A stretch of 64,000 nucleotides of DNA from Nocardioides sp. dk884 (GCF_009557055.1 NZ_CP045649.1:3199501-3263500), one strand, 5' to 3'; numbered from the stretch's first letter, positions 44,522 through 53,564 are shown. Notes: generated from the letters alone by a model not told the origin. Numbers and translations are program-made.

Positions 44522-45577
44522 ATGAGCGAGCCCACCCAGCGCGCCGCGGTCCACCTGCACCGCCGAGAGGAGGACCCGGAGGCACGCGCGGCCCTCGCCG
44601 CCGACCTGGGCGGCCCGGTCGGGCTGTCCGGCGTGCTCGGCGACCTGGACGGCCGGCTGCGCCGCACCTGGGCGCCGGGACGCGCCGTACGACGGGCGCT
44701 GGCGTGGGAGCGCGCCGACAGCCGCGACCGTGGCTGGTGGCCACAGGGCATCTCCTCCTCCGCGGAGGCCGCGGCCGATCCGGTCGTCGACACCGTCGAG
44801 GGCCGGCGGCTGCTGGTGACGACGTGGTACTCCAAGGCCGGGGCCGGCGCGCGGGTCAGCTTCGTCGACCTCGACTCGCTGCGCTACCGCCACGTGCTGC
44901 TGGTGCGCGCGGTCGGCGGCGGGCCGGACGGCGCGCGCCCGGGGATCGCGCCGGTGACCGCGCACGCGGGCGGGATCGTGTGGGACGGACCCCGGCTGCA
45001 CGTGGCGGCGACCCGGCGCGGCTTCCACACCTTCGACGTGCGCGACATCCTGCGGGTCCCGGAGGGCCACGGGCTGGAGACCTCCGGGCACCGCTACGTG
45101 CTGCCCATGGCGTCCTCGCAGCGCGGTGGCGTGGACGGTGACGGCGAGCGGCTGCGCCACTCCTTCCTCTCCCTGGACCGGGAGGCGGCGCCGCCTCACC
45201 TCCTCGTCGGCGAGTACGGCTCCGCGCGCCAGACCCGCCGCCTGGCGCGCTTCCTCCTCGACGCCGAGGGCGACCCCGTGGTCGGGGACGACGGGCTCGC
45301 CCGCGCGCTCACCGCCGACGACGCGACGATGGTGCGCTCCCAGGGGGTCGCCGTCGCCCGCGGACGCCACCACGTGACCGCGTCGCAGGGCCCGTGGACC
45401 CCCGGCACCGTGTATGTCGGCGGGCCCGGTGACTGGCGCGCCCACCGCTTCGCCGTACCGATGGGGCCGGAGGACCTCACCTGGTGGCCCTCTCGCGACG
45501 AGCTGTGGACCCTCACCGAGCACCCCGGCCGCCGCTGGCTGGTCGCCCTCGACCGGGCGTGGTTCGACCGCCGCTGA
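44522..45577 (+). CDS. conserved protein of unknown function, beta-propeller-like
   Basis: A 351-residue soluble protein with no signal peptide. Repeated strand-rich blocks (RRLLVTTWYSKAGAGARVSF, GIVWDGPRLHVAATRRGFHT, PPHLLVGEYG, GVAVARGRHHVTASQGPW) look like blades of a beta-propeller but no named family was recognised. ATG at 44522 has TACGGT 6 nt upstream and no ribosome-binding site, so it is leaderless. It diverges from the Nudix gene. Confidence 0.7.
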   Translation: MSEPTQRAAVHLHRREEDPEARAALAADLGGPVGLSGVLGDLDGRLRRTWAPGRAVRRALAWERADSRDRGWWPQGISSSAEAAADPVVDTVEGRRLLVTTWYSKAGAGARVSFVDLDSLRYRHVLLVRAVGGGPDGARPGIAPVTAHAGGIVWDGPRLHVAATRRGFHTFDVRDILRVPEGHGLETSGHRYVLPMASSQRGGVDGDGERLRHSFLSLDREAAPPHLLVGEYGSARQTRRLARFLLDAEGDPVVGDDGLARALTADDATMVRSQGVAVARGRHHVTASQGPWTPGTVYVGGPGDWRAHRFAVPMGPEDLTWWPSRDELWTLTEHPGRRWLVALDRAWFDRR

Positions 45578-45728
45578 GGCCGGTGGGCCGGGTGCGCTGA
45601 TCCCATGTAACGCGGGGTTATCGACGCTGCACACGTGGTGTACGCCGTGGGAAGCGTCCACAAGACGTGGGAACAACGCGCCAGCAAAGCGGTCCGAGGG
45701 ATGTCCCCCGACACCCCGAAAACGCAAA

Positions 45729-45747
45729 AACCCCTCGAAGAGGGGTT
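45729..45747 (-). terminator. intrinsic terminator for the Ig-repeat protein gene
   Basis: AACCCCTC pairs with GAGGGGTT around a 3-nt loop. On the minus strand the stem is followed by TTTTTGCGTTTT, a clear U-tract, so it terminates leftward transcription about 200 nt beyond the stop at 45947. It is the only classical intrinsic terminator in the window. Confidence 0.85.
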
Positions 45748-45766
45748 GATGGCCTAACGTGACGGG

Positions 45767-45816
45767 GCGGTCCGGGTCAAGCTCGCGCAGCGGCAACAGA
45801 GAATGGCCCGGACCGC
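45767..45816. other. long perfect hairpin in the 3' region of the secreted-protein transcript
   Basis: GCGGTCCGGG (45767-45776) and CCCGGACCGC (45807-45816) are perfect complements around a 30-nt loop. It could stabilise the 3' end of the upstream mRNA or form part of an independent RNA. Confidence 0.45.
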
Positions 45817-45946
45817 GTCCGTGGAACCGGCACGTGATGGCCGGTAGTGATGTCAGCGGGAGGATCGAATACCTCTCCCCCGCCGGGGGTCGGGCCCCGC
45901 GAGATCCTCAGATCCCGCGGAGCCCTCCCGTGTCAGACCTCTCGCG

Positions 45947-48900
45947 TCAGCGAACGGCCTTGGTGTTCGACTTCGCCTTGGTGTGGACCGACTTGGAGCC
46001 GACGATGACCGCGCGGTACTTGGTCTTCTTGGCCTTGTTGTTGTCGGCCACCGTGAAGACGCGCGAGCCGTTGGCGTTGAGCACGTCGGTGTCGACCAGG
46101 ACCTGCTTGCCCTTGGCGTTGATCTTGAACAGCTTCACGATCGCGCCCGCGGCGATCTTGTTGCTGGCCTTGACGGTCAGCTTGTCGGCCTTCTTGCCGT
46201 TGTTGGCACCGGTGATGCTGGCGGTGATCTTCACCGGCGGGTTCGGGTCAACGACGACCGGGGCAGCCTCGACCTCGATGGTGTCGGTCAGGGTCTCGGA
46301 CTGGATGCCCGAGGTGACCAGCGCGGTCACGTTGACCGTGCCGGCCTCCGTCACCGAGAAGGTGTACGTCGCGACACCGGCGGCGTTCGTCGTGCGGTTG
46401 ACGGTGGCGTCGCCGCCCGCGCCGTTGCGGTTGAACTCCACGCTGGCGCCGGCGACCGGGCGACCCTCCTGGTCGACGACCTTGACGGTCTCGGTCACCG
46501 AGGTGCCGATCTCGACCGCGCCCTCGGCGCTGGAGGTCATCTCGAACGTCGAGCCAGCGAAGTCGACCGCGTAGTACTCGACGGTCTCGGTGTCGGTGAA
46601 GGTCTTGCCGTTCACCACGGTCGACACGGCGCCTGCGGCGGAGGTGTAGGTGGTGGTGTCCGTCGTCCAGCCCGCCGTGACGACTGCGTCGAGCTCGGCG
46701 GTGCCGGTCACGTAGAAGTCGCCGTCCGCAGCGAAGTCGGACGTCGCGGTCGTCGACGAGAGCGTGAAGTTCTCAGCGGTCTCGCTGAGGGCCACGTCCT
46801 CCCCACCCACGCGGTTGCCGAACTGGTCGGTGGTGAACAGGTCGAAGTAGACCCGGTCACCCTCGAGGGCCGGCGCCACGGCATTGCGCTGCACCGACTC
46901 CGGCGACATGACGATCTCGACCTTGCCGCCGTTGAGCGGGTTCGCGGAGGAGAAGTCGACGCCCTCGGTGTCGCTCGCGCCGGCGGCGGCGGCGGTCAGG
47001 GTCGCGGCGACCTTGCCGTCGTCGTCGAAGCCCGTGTCGCGACCGATCGTGTAGGCGAAGGACACCTCGCCGTCGGCGTCGGTGACGAGCGTGCGGCTCG
47101 TGCCGATGTTGAGGTAGTCACCGACCAGGTCGCCCGCCTCGATGGTGGTCTTCGCCGGAACGGCCGCGCCGGGGCGGGTCGAGGCGACGAAGTGGCCCTT
47201 GTCGAGGGTGACGGTGACCTGCTGGCCGACGACCGGCGTGCTGGTCCCGCCGGCGCCCGGGATGGCGACGGTGGCCGTGCCGGTCACCAGGGTGCCGGGG
47301 GTGTTCTCGCCGGTGTTCTCGGCGATGGTCACCACGGCGCCCGCGATGGGGGCGGCGCTGATGAAGTTGATCGCGACGTTGGCGACCTGGGTCGCCGCGA
47401 CGCCGAGGGCGGGGGCGGCCGCGTCGAGCGAGCCACCGAGCTCGGTGCGCTGCGGGGTCTCTGCCGGGTCGCTGATCTTGACCTCGAAGGTGCCGTCGGC
47501 ACCCGTGGTGAACGTGCGCGAGGCCACCAGACCGGTGCCGGTCGCGGGCACGATGCCGGCGTCCTTCGCGGAGTCCGAGCCCGTGGTGCCCTGGGCGTAG
47601 GTCACGTCGACCGAGCGGTTCGCCAGGACGGTGCCGTCCTCGAGGGCAACCTTGCCGGTCGCGGTGGCGATGCCACCGGCGGCGACGTTCTGCTCCCGCG
47701 CAGGGGTGAGGACGACCGAGGCCTGGCCGACCTTGACCGAGAGCACCTCGGCAGCGGCGATCGCGCCGTTGCCCAGCGCGTCGGCGCCAAGCGCGGCGTT
47801 CAGGGTGTAGGTGCCGGACGGCGTACCGGTCGGCAGCGTGACGTCGAAGCGGCCCGCGGTGGAGCTGGCCTGGGTGCTCGTGCCCGTGGCCGGCACCCGG
47901 ACGGGGGCGGCGGTGGCGTCGAACGGCGTGACGGTCCAGAAGTAGTTCAGGCTCTGGCCGGGCACGGCGCGGTTGGCGCCCTCCTGGTCCTTGACCTGCA
48001 CGCTGAGGTCGCCCGCGGCGTACTCGTCGCGGTCGAAGGCGGCGCCGTCGGTCGAGGTCGCGGAGAGGGTCGCGGGCGCCGCGACGTACTCCGAGACGGT
48101 GATGTCGGCGGACTTCTGGTCACCGGCGCCGGCGGAGTAGCCGGCCGTGTTGGTGGCGTCGGCGTAGTAGTACGCCGTGCTCGGGCCCTGGTCGAACGTG
48201 GCCTGGCCGGCCGCGTCCGTCGTCTCCACAGCCGTGGCGTCGGCGCTGCTGGTGACCCGGGCACCCGCGATGGGCGCACCGTTCTGGTCGACCACGGTGA
48301 CGGTGACGGTCGCCTCGCCGCCCTCCTCCACCTTGGTGGAGCTCGCGGTCGCCGTGACCGTGGTGATGGCCTGCTTGTAGAGCGTGTAGGCCTCGACGTG
48401 GTCGCTGCCGCCCGTGACGGTCGCGCCGACGAGCAGCTGGTCGGTCGCGCCGTAGGTGTAGTCCGCCGAGATGTCAAGGACACCGCGGAAGGAACCGGTG
48501 GTGGCGCCGCGCACCGGGGTGACGGTGGCGGGGGTCGCGGAGGCTGCGGCGTCCGTGATGGCGTCGCCGGTCTTGAGCGCCACAGCGCCGCTGGCGAGCG
48601 ACGTGGTGCCGTTGACGATCACGTTGTGACCGGCGCCGTACGGCGACTGGAACACGCCGAGCGCGGAGCCCGCGGCCAGGTTGACCGTGGCCACGGCGCC
48701 ACCGGCGGGGGTGATCGTGAGGCCGGTGACGTCGTCCGCCTGCTGGGTGCCGCCGGTCGGGGTGCCGATCACGCGCAGGTCGACGTTCGCGCCGATGATC
48801 GCGCCGGTCGGGGCCCACTCCTGGGAGAAGGCGCCGTCGTCGTTGCGCGAGGAGACGGTGGCGATGTCCTGCCAGTCCGCGCCGATCTTGTACTGGAACG

Positions 48901-49129
48901 TCACCGACGTGATCGACGCCGGGGCCACAGCCTGCAGGCGGATCGTGGAGTCGGTGCCGTCGTTCTTCACCGAGGCCTCGCCGGAGGACTGGCTGACCAG
49001 CTCCAGTGCGGTGACCTGGTCGTTGATGGTGTCGGCCGAGGCCGAGGAGGCGAGGAGCGGGAGACCCGCGATCGCCAGGGCGGAGACGGCGGTTGCCGCC
49101 AGTCCCCGCTTAATGCCGCTGCTGTTCAT
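45947..49129 (-). CDS. large secreted Ig-like repeat (surface) protein
   Basis: A 1060-residue exported protein. A Sec signal peptide (MNSSGIKRGLAATAVSALAI, cleavage near ASSASA-DT) is followed by repeated beta-rich domains of the bacterial Ig/Big_1 (invasin-like) type, for example EEGGEATVTVTVVDQNGAPI and SVTETVKVVDQEGRPVAG. The body is Thr/Ala/Gly/Asp-rich and acidic. The last 95 residues are strongly basic (NNGKKADKLTVKASNKIAAG, KAKKTKYRAVIVGSKSV, ending NTKAVR), perhaps for electrostatic binding to the wall. There is no LPxTG or C-terminal helix. ATG at 49129 has GAAGGA upstream; a U-tract terminator follows. Confidence 0.85.
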   Translation of the reverse strand: MNSSGIKRGLAATAVSALAIAGLPLLASSASADTINDQVTALELVSQSSGEASVKNDGTDSTIRLQAVAPASITSVTFQYKIGADWQDIATVSSRNDDGAFSQEWAPTGAIIGANVDLRVIGTPTGGTQQADDVTGLTITPAGGAVATVNLAAGSALGVFQSPYGAGHNVIVNGTTSLASGAVALKTGDAITDAAASATPATVTPVRGATTGSFRGVLDISADYTYGATDQLLVGATVTGGSDHVEAYTLYKQAITTVTATASSTKVEEGGEATVTVTVVDQNGAPIAGARVTSSADATAVETTDAAGQATFDQGPSTAYYYADATNTAGYSAGAGDQKSADITVSEYVAAPATLSATSTDGAAFDRDEYAAGDLSVQVKDQEGANRAVPGQSLNYFWTVTPFDATAAPVRVPATGTSTQASSTAGRFDVTLPTGTPSGTYTLNAALGADALGNGAIAAAEVLSVKVGQASVVLTPAREQNVAAGGIATATGKVALEDGTVLANRSVDVTYAQGTTGSDSAKDAGIVPATGTGLVASRTFTTGADGTFEVKISDPAETPQRTELGGSLDAAAPALGVAATQVANVAINFISAAPIAGAVVTIAENTGENTPGTLVTGTATVAIPGAGGTSTPVVGQQVTVTLDKGHFVASTRPGAAVPAKTTIEAGDLVGDYLNIGTSRTLVTDADGEVSFAYTIGRDTGFDDDGKVAATLTAAAAGASDTEGVDFSSANPLNGGKVEIVMSPESVQRNAVAPALEGDRVYFDLFTTDQFGNRVGGEDVALSETAENFTLSSTTATSDFAADGDFYVTGTAELDAVVTAGWTTDTTTYTSAAGAVSTVVNGKTFTDTETVEYYAVDFAGSTFEMTSSAEGAVEIGTSVTETVKVVDQEGRPVAGASVEFNRNGAGGDATVNRTTNAAGVATYTFSVTEAGTVNVTALVTSGIQSETLTDTIEVEAAPVVVDPNPPVKITASITGANNGKKADKLTVKASNKIAAGAIVKLFKINAKGKQVLVDTDVLNANGSRVFTVADNNKAKKTKYRAVIVGSKSVHTKAKSNTKAVR

Positions 49130-49239
49130 TGCTTTGGTTCCTTCCGGATTGTCAGTCACGGCAGGAACATCCGCCCCCACCGCTGCCCGGCGATGCGACC
49201 GGAGTCGCAAGCCCTCATTGCTGAGACCGGGCTTCCTCG

Positions 49240-49266
49240 AAAGTAGGGATTTCCAGAACTTGTCAC
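49240..49266 (-). promoter_or_regulatory. candidate promoter of the secreted-protein gene
   Basis: On the minus strand GTGACA (49261-49266) and TACTTT (49240-49245) resemble -35 and -10 hexamers with a rather short 15-bp spacer, 110 nt before the ATG at 49129. The leader between them is long enough to hold regulation. Confidence 0.35.
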
Positions 49267-49272
49267 GGGGTT

Positions 49273-49391
49273 GTTGCACGCCACCATTCGTGTTGCAAGA
49301 ACTCCTCCGTGCATCAATGCGCGGCTAGGTTCATTGGGCGACGTTCTGCGTCGAGCCGGTCAGGGGGGTCGGCTCGAGGACGGCGTGCAAC
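49273..49391. repeat. three GTTGCA-type repeats in the surface-protein/HTH intergenic region
   Basis: GTTGCAC at 49273-49279, GTTGCAA at 49292-49298 and the inverted GTGCAAC at 49385-49391 flank the starts of divergent transcription. The first two lie just upstream of the secreted-protein promoter candidate. They are candidate binding sites for the adjacent HTH protein. Confidence 0.4.
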
Positions 49392-49408
49392 GGGGGAACG
49401 AAAGGTAC

Positions 49409-51028
49409 GTGGGCGCACTGAGCACCACAGAAGGCACCACCAGCACATCACCAGGCAGACGGCGGGGTCGCCCGCAGCGGCTTCCCGAGGACCCGCACCC
49501 GATCGATCGGGCCGAGGTCGGGGTCACCCAGCGAATCGCGTGGCTGTTAGCCACCGCACGTCTCTCCGGTGACCAGGAGACCTGCGCACGCGAGGCCTTC
49601 GTCGTCGGGCTGGGCGAGCGGCACGAGATCCACGTCGACCGCACCCGGATCAGCCGCTGGGAGTCCGGGCTCCACCTGGTGCCCGAGCGCACCGTGCAGG
49701 CCTACGAGGAGATGGTCGGCGCCGTGCCGGGCTCCTTCCTCGCGGTCGCGCGTGGTCTGGCCCGCTCGTTCGGCGCCGAGCAGCCCGCGCGGCGACTGCC
49801 GCGACCCGAGGAGGTCACCGACCTCGACCGCGTGTTCGAGGACCTCGACGCGGGTCGCGCGAGCGGCGCGCAGTGGCTCGGGCTCGCCGTCGAGCTCACC
49901 CAGTACGACCGGGTCTACCTGCACCCGGACACCTGGCGCTCCGTGTGCCGCTCGCTGCTGGCCGAGCTGGCCCGCGCCGTCGGGCCGGCGTACGTGTCGC
50001 GCTATGAGACCGCGACCATGCTGCTGCTCCAGCCGGACTCCCAGCGGCACATGCTGCGCGCGCTGGGCGAGTACTGCACCGACCCGCACGTGCAGGTCGG
50101 CCGGGGCGCGGTGAGCATGCTCGCCCAGCTGCCCGGCGACCAGGCCAGCGACCTGCTGATCCGCCTGCACGGCTCCGGCCACCGGACGCTCGCGCCTGCC
50201 ACCTGGGGCGTGCTCGCCGCCAAGGCCGGGCGTCAGCAGTTCAGCGACGACTACCGCGACGTGCTGGTCCGCGCGGCTGTCCACGGGCTGCGCCGGGCGG
50301 AGGCGACGCCGCACGGCGTCAACGCCCTCGAGCTCGCCGCGCACCTGCCGGACCCGGCCTTCGAGGTGGTCCTGTCCTCGCTGCGCAACGAGGCCAAACG
50401 CACCTGGCTGCTGCAGAGCCGCACGACCCGCGAGCTGGTGCCGCCGGCCACCGCGCGCCAGGTCGCCTACCGCATCGCCGACCGCGCGCAGGCCACCGGG
50501 CCCCGCGCGCTGCGTGACGACCCCGACCTGATGCTGCGCCGACTGGTCCGGGAGGGCCTGTTCCACCTGGTCAAGGTGCGCCGGCGCCACGCGGCGCACC
50601 TGCTGGGCGCCAGCCCGTACGCGCGAGCCCTGGCTCCGCTGCTGCTCGACCTCGCCTGCGGACAGGACGAGTTCCTGGCCAGCCGCGCCTGGTCCCTGCT
50701 CTCCAGCCTGGACTGCACCGAGGTCCGCGACCGGGTGCGCGCCGCGGCGTTCGACTGCCGGCGCCCCTGGGTGCAGGGCCGGGCGCTCACCCAGCTGGGC
50801 CGCGACCGGCAGCCGCTGAGCGAGGCCGACGCCGACGCGGTGACAAAACTCCTGGCGACCGAGCACGCCGAGCTGCGCTACGCCGCGATGTTCGCCCTGG
50901 GGATGTCGAGCACCGACCACGTGCTGCCGCTCGCGACCCACGCCGACGACGAGCTCGCCGCGGCCGCCCAGTGGTGGCTGCGCACCGGTTCCGCGCTGCA
51001 CGACCCGCTGCCGGCCGCCGCCGCCTGA
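49409..51028 (+). CDS. XRE-type HTH protein with long helical-repeat C-terminus
   Basis: About 539 residues. The N-terminal part (about 30-115) contains an XRE-like HTH: RIAWLLATARLSGDQETCAR, VDRTRISRWESGLHLVPERT. The remaining 420 residues are almost entirely helical and repetitive (ARAVGPAYVSRYETATMLLL; SLLSSLDCTEVRDRVRAAAF), like an armadillo/HEAT-type solenoid that could sense or bind a partner. The start is uncertain: GTG at 49409 is near a weak AAAGG; GTG 49385 is possible. It diverges from the secreted-protein gene, so control of that gene is a fair inference. Confidence 0.75.
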   Translation: MGALSTTEGTTSTSPGRRRGRPQRLPEDPHPIDRAEVGVTQRIAWLLATARLSGDQETCAREAFVVGLGERHEIHVDRTRISRWESGLHLVPERTVQAYEEMVGAVPGSFLAVARGLARSFGAEQPARRLPRPEEVTDLDRVFEDLDAGRASGAQWLGLAVELTQYDRVYLHPDTWRSVCRSLLAELARAVGPAYVSRYETATMLLLQPDSQRHMLRALGEYCTDPHVQVGRGAVSMLAQLPGDQASDLLIRLHGSGHRTLAPATWGVLAAKAGRQQFSDDYRDVLVRAAVHGLRRAEATPHGVNALELAAHLPDPAFEVVLSSLRNEAKRTWLLQSRTTRELVPPATARQVAYRIADRAQATGPRALRDDPDLMLRRLVREGLFHLVKVRRRHAAHLLGASPYARALAPLLLDLACGQDEFLASRAWSLLSSLDCTEVRDRVRAAAFDCRRPWVQGRALTQLGRDRQPLSEADADAVTKLLATEHAELRYAAMFALGMSSTDHVLPLATHADDELAAAAQWWLRTGSALHDPLPAAAA

Positions 51029-51044
51029 GGCGGCCCCTGGTTGC

Positions 51045-51857
51045 TCAGGCGCGCGGCGCGCGGGCGAGCTGGCGCGACTGGGCGACGAGGCGGCCGGCGG
51101 AGTCCCAGACCTCGCAGTCCTCCTCGAACATCCCGCCCGCCAGGGTCCGGGTCGCGTGCCGCACCTTGAGCCACCCCGGCGCCGGGGTGGCTCGCAGGTG
51201 CGCGGTCAGCTCGATCGTGGGCGCCCAGCCGGGGCGGCCGAGGTCGAAGGTCACCGGCGGCAGCGCGTCCACCGCGAGCAGCAGCGCGAGCGGGTCGGGC
51301 TCGCGACCGGGCAGGCGGAACCACGCGCTCATCACCCCGGTCCCGCTCGGGGCACCGACGGCCCAGCCGACCTGGTCCGGGTGGAAGAGCATCTCGAAGC
51401 GGTCCATCAGCGGGGCCACCCGGCGCAGGTCCGCCGGGGCCACGGCGGTGGACACGCACTGCTCGCGCGGCGGGAGCTCCGGCTCGACCGCGGTCGTCCA
51501 CACCTCCCCCGCGCCCGTCAGCTGGCCGTACGTCGCCAGCACCTCGATGCGCGTGGTGCCGTCCTGGCACAGACGCGCCGCAGCGGTGGCGAGGCTGCCG
51601 CCGTCGCGTCGTACGTCGACCTCCACGGTGGCGGGCCCGGCGACCGAGGCCGACAGGTAGTGGGCGCTCACCGCGAGCGGGTCCGGCTTGCCGGGCAGCG
51701 CCGCACGCAGCGCGGTCCCGACGGTCGCCAGCAGGTAGCCGCCGTTGAGCCCTCCCCCGACCTGCCACCCGGCGGCGAGGTCGGCGGCCCACACCCCCGG
51801 TCCGGCGGCACGCACCGCGGTGTGCAGGTCGAACTCCGATGAAGCGGTGGTCGTCAT
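51045..51857 (-). CDS. acyl-CoA thioesterase, double hot-dog (TesB-like) family
   Basis: A 270-residue thioesterase-superfamily protein with two hot-dog halves: N-terminal GGGLNGGYLLATVGTALRAAL and C-terminal LLLAVDALPPVTFDLG followed by WAPTIELTAHLRATPAPGWL. It should hydrolyse acyl-CoA to free acid; chain length is not predictable. ATG at 51857 (MTTTASSEFDLHTAV). It lies downstream of mqo behind a strong hairpin, on the same strand, and forms its own transcript. Confidence 0.88.
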   Translation of the reverse strand: MTTTASSEFDLHTAVRAAGPGVWAADLAAGWQVGGGLNGGYLLATVGTALRAALPGKPDPLAVSAHYLSASVAGPATVEVDVRRDGGSLATAAARLCQDGTTRIEVLATYGQLTGAGEVWTTAVEPELPPREQCVSTAVAPADLRRVAPLMDRFEMLFHPDQVGWAVGAPSGTGVMSAWFRLPGREPDPLALLLAVDALPPVTFDLGRPGWAPTIELTAHLRATPAPGWLKVRHATRTLAGGMFEEDCEVWDSAGRLVAQSRQLARAPRA

Positions 51858-51920
51858 GGCGGACAAGGTATCCAACGATGCCCCCCAACGATGCCCTGCA
51901 TCGAGAGGCGGTCCGGACGC

Positions 51921-51959
51921 CGACGGCCCCCGCCGCGCAGTGCGCAGCGGGGGCCGTCG
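51921..51959 (-). terminator. mqo terminator
   Basis: A perfect 13-bp stem, CGACGGCCCCCGC with GCGGGGGCCGTCG, closes a 13-nt loop 19 nt after the mqo stop. Confidence 0.75.
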
Positions 51960-51977
51960 AGGGAGTCGGGAACGACG

Positions 51978-53516
51978 TCAGCGGGGGGCGGGGACCTCGC
52001 CCAGGCCGAGCACCTCGGTGGTGTGCGCCATGACCTCGCGAGCGAGCTCGGGGTTCGCGCTCAGGTCGGTGCCGTAGGACGGGATCATCTTCTCCAGCGC
52101 CGGGCGCCAGTCCTCGATGCGGTCGGGGAAGCAGCGCTCCATGATCTGGAGCATGATCGGGGTGGCCGTCGAGGCGCCCGGGGACGCGCCGAGCAGGCCG
52201 GCGATCGACCCGTCGGCGGCCGTGATGACCTCGGTGCCGAACTGCAGCACACCGCCCTTGCCCGGGATCTTCTTGATGACCTGGACGCGCTGGCCCGCGG
52301 TGATCTTCTCCCAGTCGCCGGCCTCGGCCTCGGGGACGAAGTGGCGCAGCTCGGCGAGCTGGGACTTCTTGGTGGCCAGCACCTCCTTGATGAGGTACAC
52401 GACCAGGCTCACGTTGCGCAGGCCGACCTGGAGCATCGGCCACACGTTGTGCGGGCGCACCGAGCGGAACAGGTCGAAGAGCGAGCCGAACTTGAGGAAG
52501 CGCACGCTGAACCCGGCGTACGGGCCGAACATCACGCTCGCCTTGCCGTCGACGACGCGGGTGTCGAGGTGGGGCACCGACATCGGCGGGGCGCCGACGG
52601 CCGCCTTGCCGTACACCTTCGCCTGGTGGCGGGCGACGATCTCGGGGTTGGTGGTGCGCCAGAACTCGCCGCTGACCGGGAAGCCGCCGAAGCCGCGGAT
52701 CTCCTCGATGCCGGCGCGCTGCAGGAGGTTGAGGGCCTGGCCGCCGGCGCCGACGAACACGAAGCGGGCGGTGGCCTCGAAGGGGCCGGAGCCGTCGCGG
52801 CGCTTGCCGCGCACCCGCCAGCCACCGTCGTGACGCTGGAGGCGGCGTACCTCCACACCGGTCACCAGGTCGGCGGCGCCGCGGTCGCGCAGGCCGCCGA
52901 TGAGCTGGCGGGTCAGGGAGCCGAAGTCGACGTCGGTGCCGGCCAGCGAGCGGGTCGCGGCGACCGGCTCGTCACCGGTGCGGCCGGCCATGAGCAGCGG
53001 GGCCCACTCGGCGATGACGGCCGGGTCCTCGGTGTACTCCATGCCCGCGAAGAGGGGCTGGTCGGCGAGGAGCTCGTAGCGCTTGCGCAGGTAGTCGACG
53101 TTCTTCTCGCCCCACACGAAGCTCAGGTGCGGGGTGGGATGCACGAACGACGTCGGGTCGGGGATCTGGCCGGACTCGACCAGGAACGCCCACATCTGAC
53201 GGGTCAGCTGGAACTGCTCGTTGACCGAGAGCGCCTTGCTGACGTCGACGGAACCGTCGGCCAGCTGCGGGGAGTAGTTCAGCTCGCACAGGGCGGCGTG
53301 ACCGGTGCCGGCGTTGTTCCAGGGGCCCGAGGACTCCTGGGCGAGCTCGTCGAGGCGCTCGACGATGCCGATCGTCCAGGTCGGCTCGACCTGGTTGATG
53401 AGCGTCGCGAACGTCGCGGACATGACCCCGCCACCGATGAGCAGCACGTCGTAGGCGGCGGTGCCGCCTGTCTGCTCAGTGGGAGCGGCGTTGGACTTGT
53501 CGACCTGAGTGGACAC
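51978..53516 (-). CDS. mqo: malate:quinone oxidoreductase
   Basis: FAD-dependent, membrane-associated TCA-cycle enzyme that oxidises malate to oxaloacetate and passes electrons to the quinone pool. The 512-residue protein has the FAD loop VLLIGGGVMSATFATLINQ, ESSGPWNNAGTGHAALCELN and GKASVMFGPYAGFS, and the ending ASTATPIMLQIMERCFP + EDWRPALEKMIPSYG, all typical. GTG at 53516 has AGGAG 9 nt upstream. An 8-bp-arm hairpin sits in the leader directly before that site. Confidence 0.96.
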   Translation of the reverse strand: MSTQVDKSNAAPTEQTGGTAAYDVLLIGGGVMSATFATLINQVEPTWTIGIVERLDELAQESSGPWNNAGTGHAALCELNYSPQLADGSVDVSKALSVNEQFQLTRQMWAFLVESGQIPDPTSFVHPTPHLSFVWGEKNVDYLRKRYELLADQPLFAGMEYTEDPAVIAEWAPLLMAGRTGDEPVAATRSLAGTDVDFGSLTRQLIGGLRDRGAADLVTGVEVRRLQRHDGGWRVRGKRRDGSGPFEATARFVFVGAGGQALNLLQRAGIEEIRGFGGFPVSGEFWRTTNPEIVARHQAKVYGKAAVGAPPMSVPHLDTRVVDGKASVMFGPYAGFSVRFLKFGSLFDLFRSVRPHNVWPMLQVGLRNVSLVVYLIKEVLATKKSQLAELRHFVPEAEAGDWEKITAGQRVQVIKKIPGKGGVLQFGTEVITAADGSIAGLLGASPGASTATPIMLQIMERCFPDRIEDWRPALEKMIPSYGTDLSANPELAREVMAHTTEVLGLGEVPAPR

Positions 53517-53537
53517 AGCGTTATCTCCTCGAAGAGC

Positions 53538-53564
53538 CGTGGCAGTTCGAGGGGTTCTGCCACG
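53538..53564 (-). promoter_or_regulatory. hairpin in the mqo leader
   Basis: CGTGGCAG (53538-53545) and CTGCCACG (53557-53564) are perfect arms around an 11-nt loop, 10-15 nt upstream of the mqo ribosome-binding site. It could be an RNA structure affecting translation or a protein operator. Confidence 0.45.

Larger units (their letters stand above)
45578..45946. other. structured intergenic region without a gene
   Basis: 369 bp between the propeller-like gene and the end of the large secreted-protein gene. No plausible coding frame was seen. It holds TAACGCGGGGTTA (45608-45620), a segment sharing a pattern with the region near 36493 (see findings), the minus-strand terminator at 45729-45747, a 10-bp perfect stem (45767-45776/45807-45816) and a smaller ACCGGC/GCCGGT hairpin near 45825-45845. 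It could be a 3' UTR, a small RNA locus or both. Confidence 0.5.

Noticed and set aside
45608..45620. TAACGCGGGGTTA as an MtrA or CRP site
   Set aside because: Spacing and half-sites do not match known MtrA direct repeats or the GTG-N6-CAC Crp pattern.
45862..45880. Possible tRNA T-loop (ATCGAATA between GGAGG and CCTCT)
   Set aside because: Loop is 8 nt and no acceptor or anticodon stem fits around it.
45983..49246. A long plus-strand open frame opposite the secreted Ig-repeat protein
   Set aside because: Low-complexity Gly/Arg/Asp translation; the minus strand has signal peptide, domain repeats and terminator.
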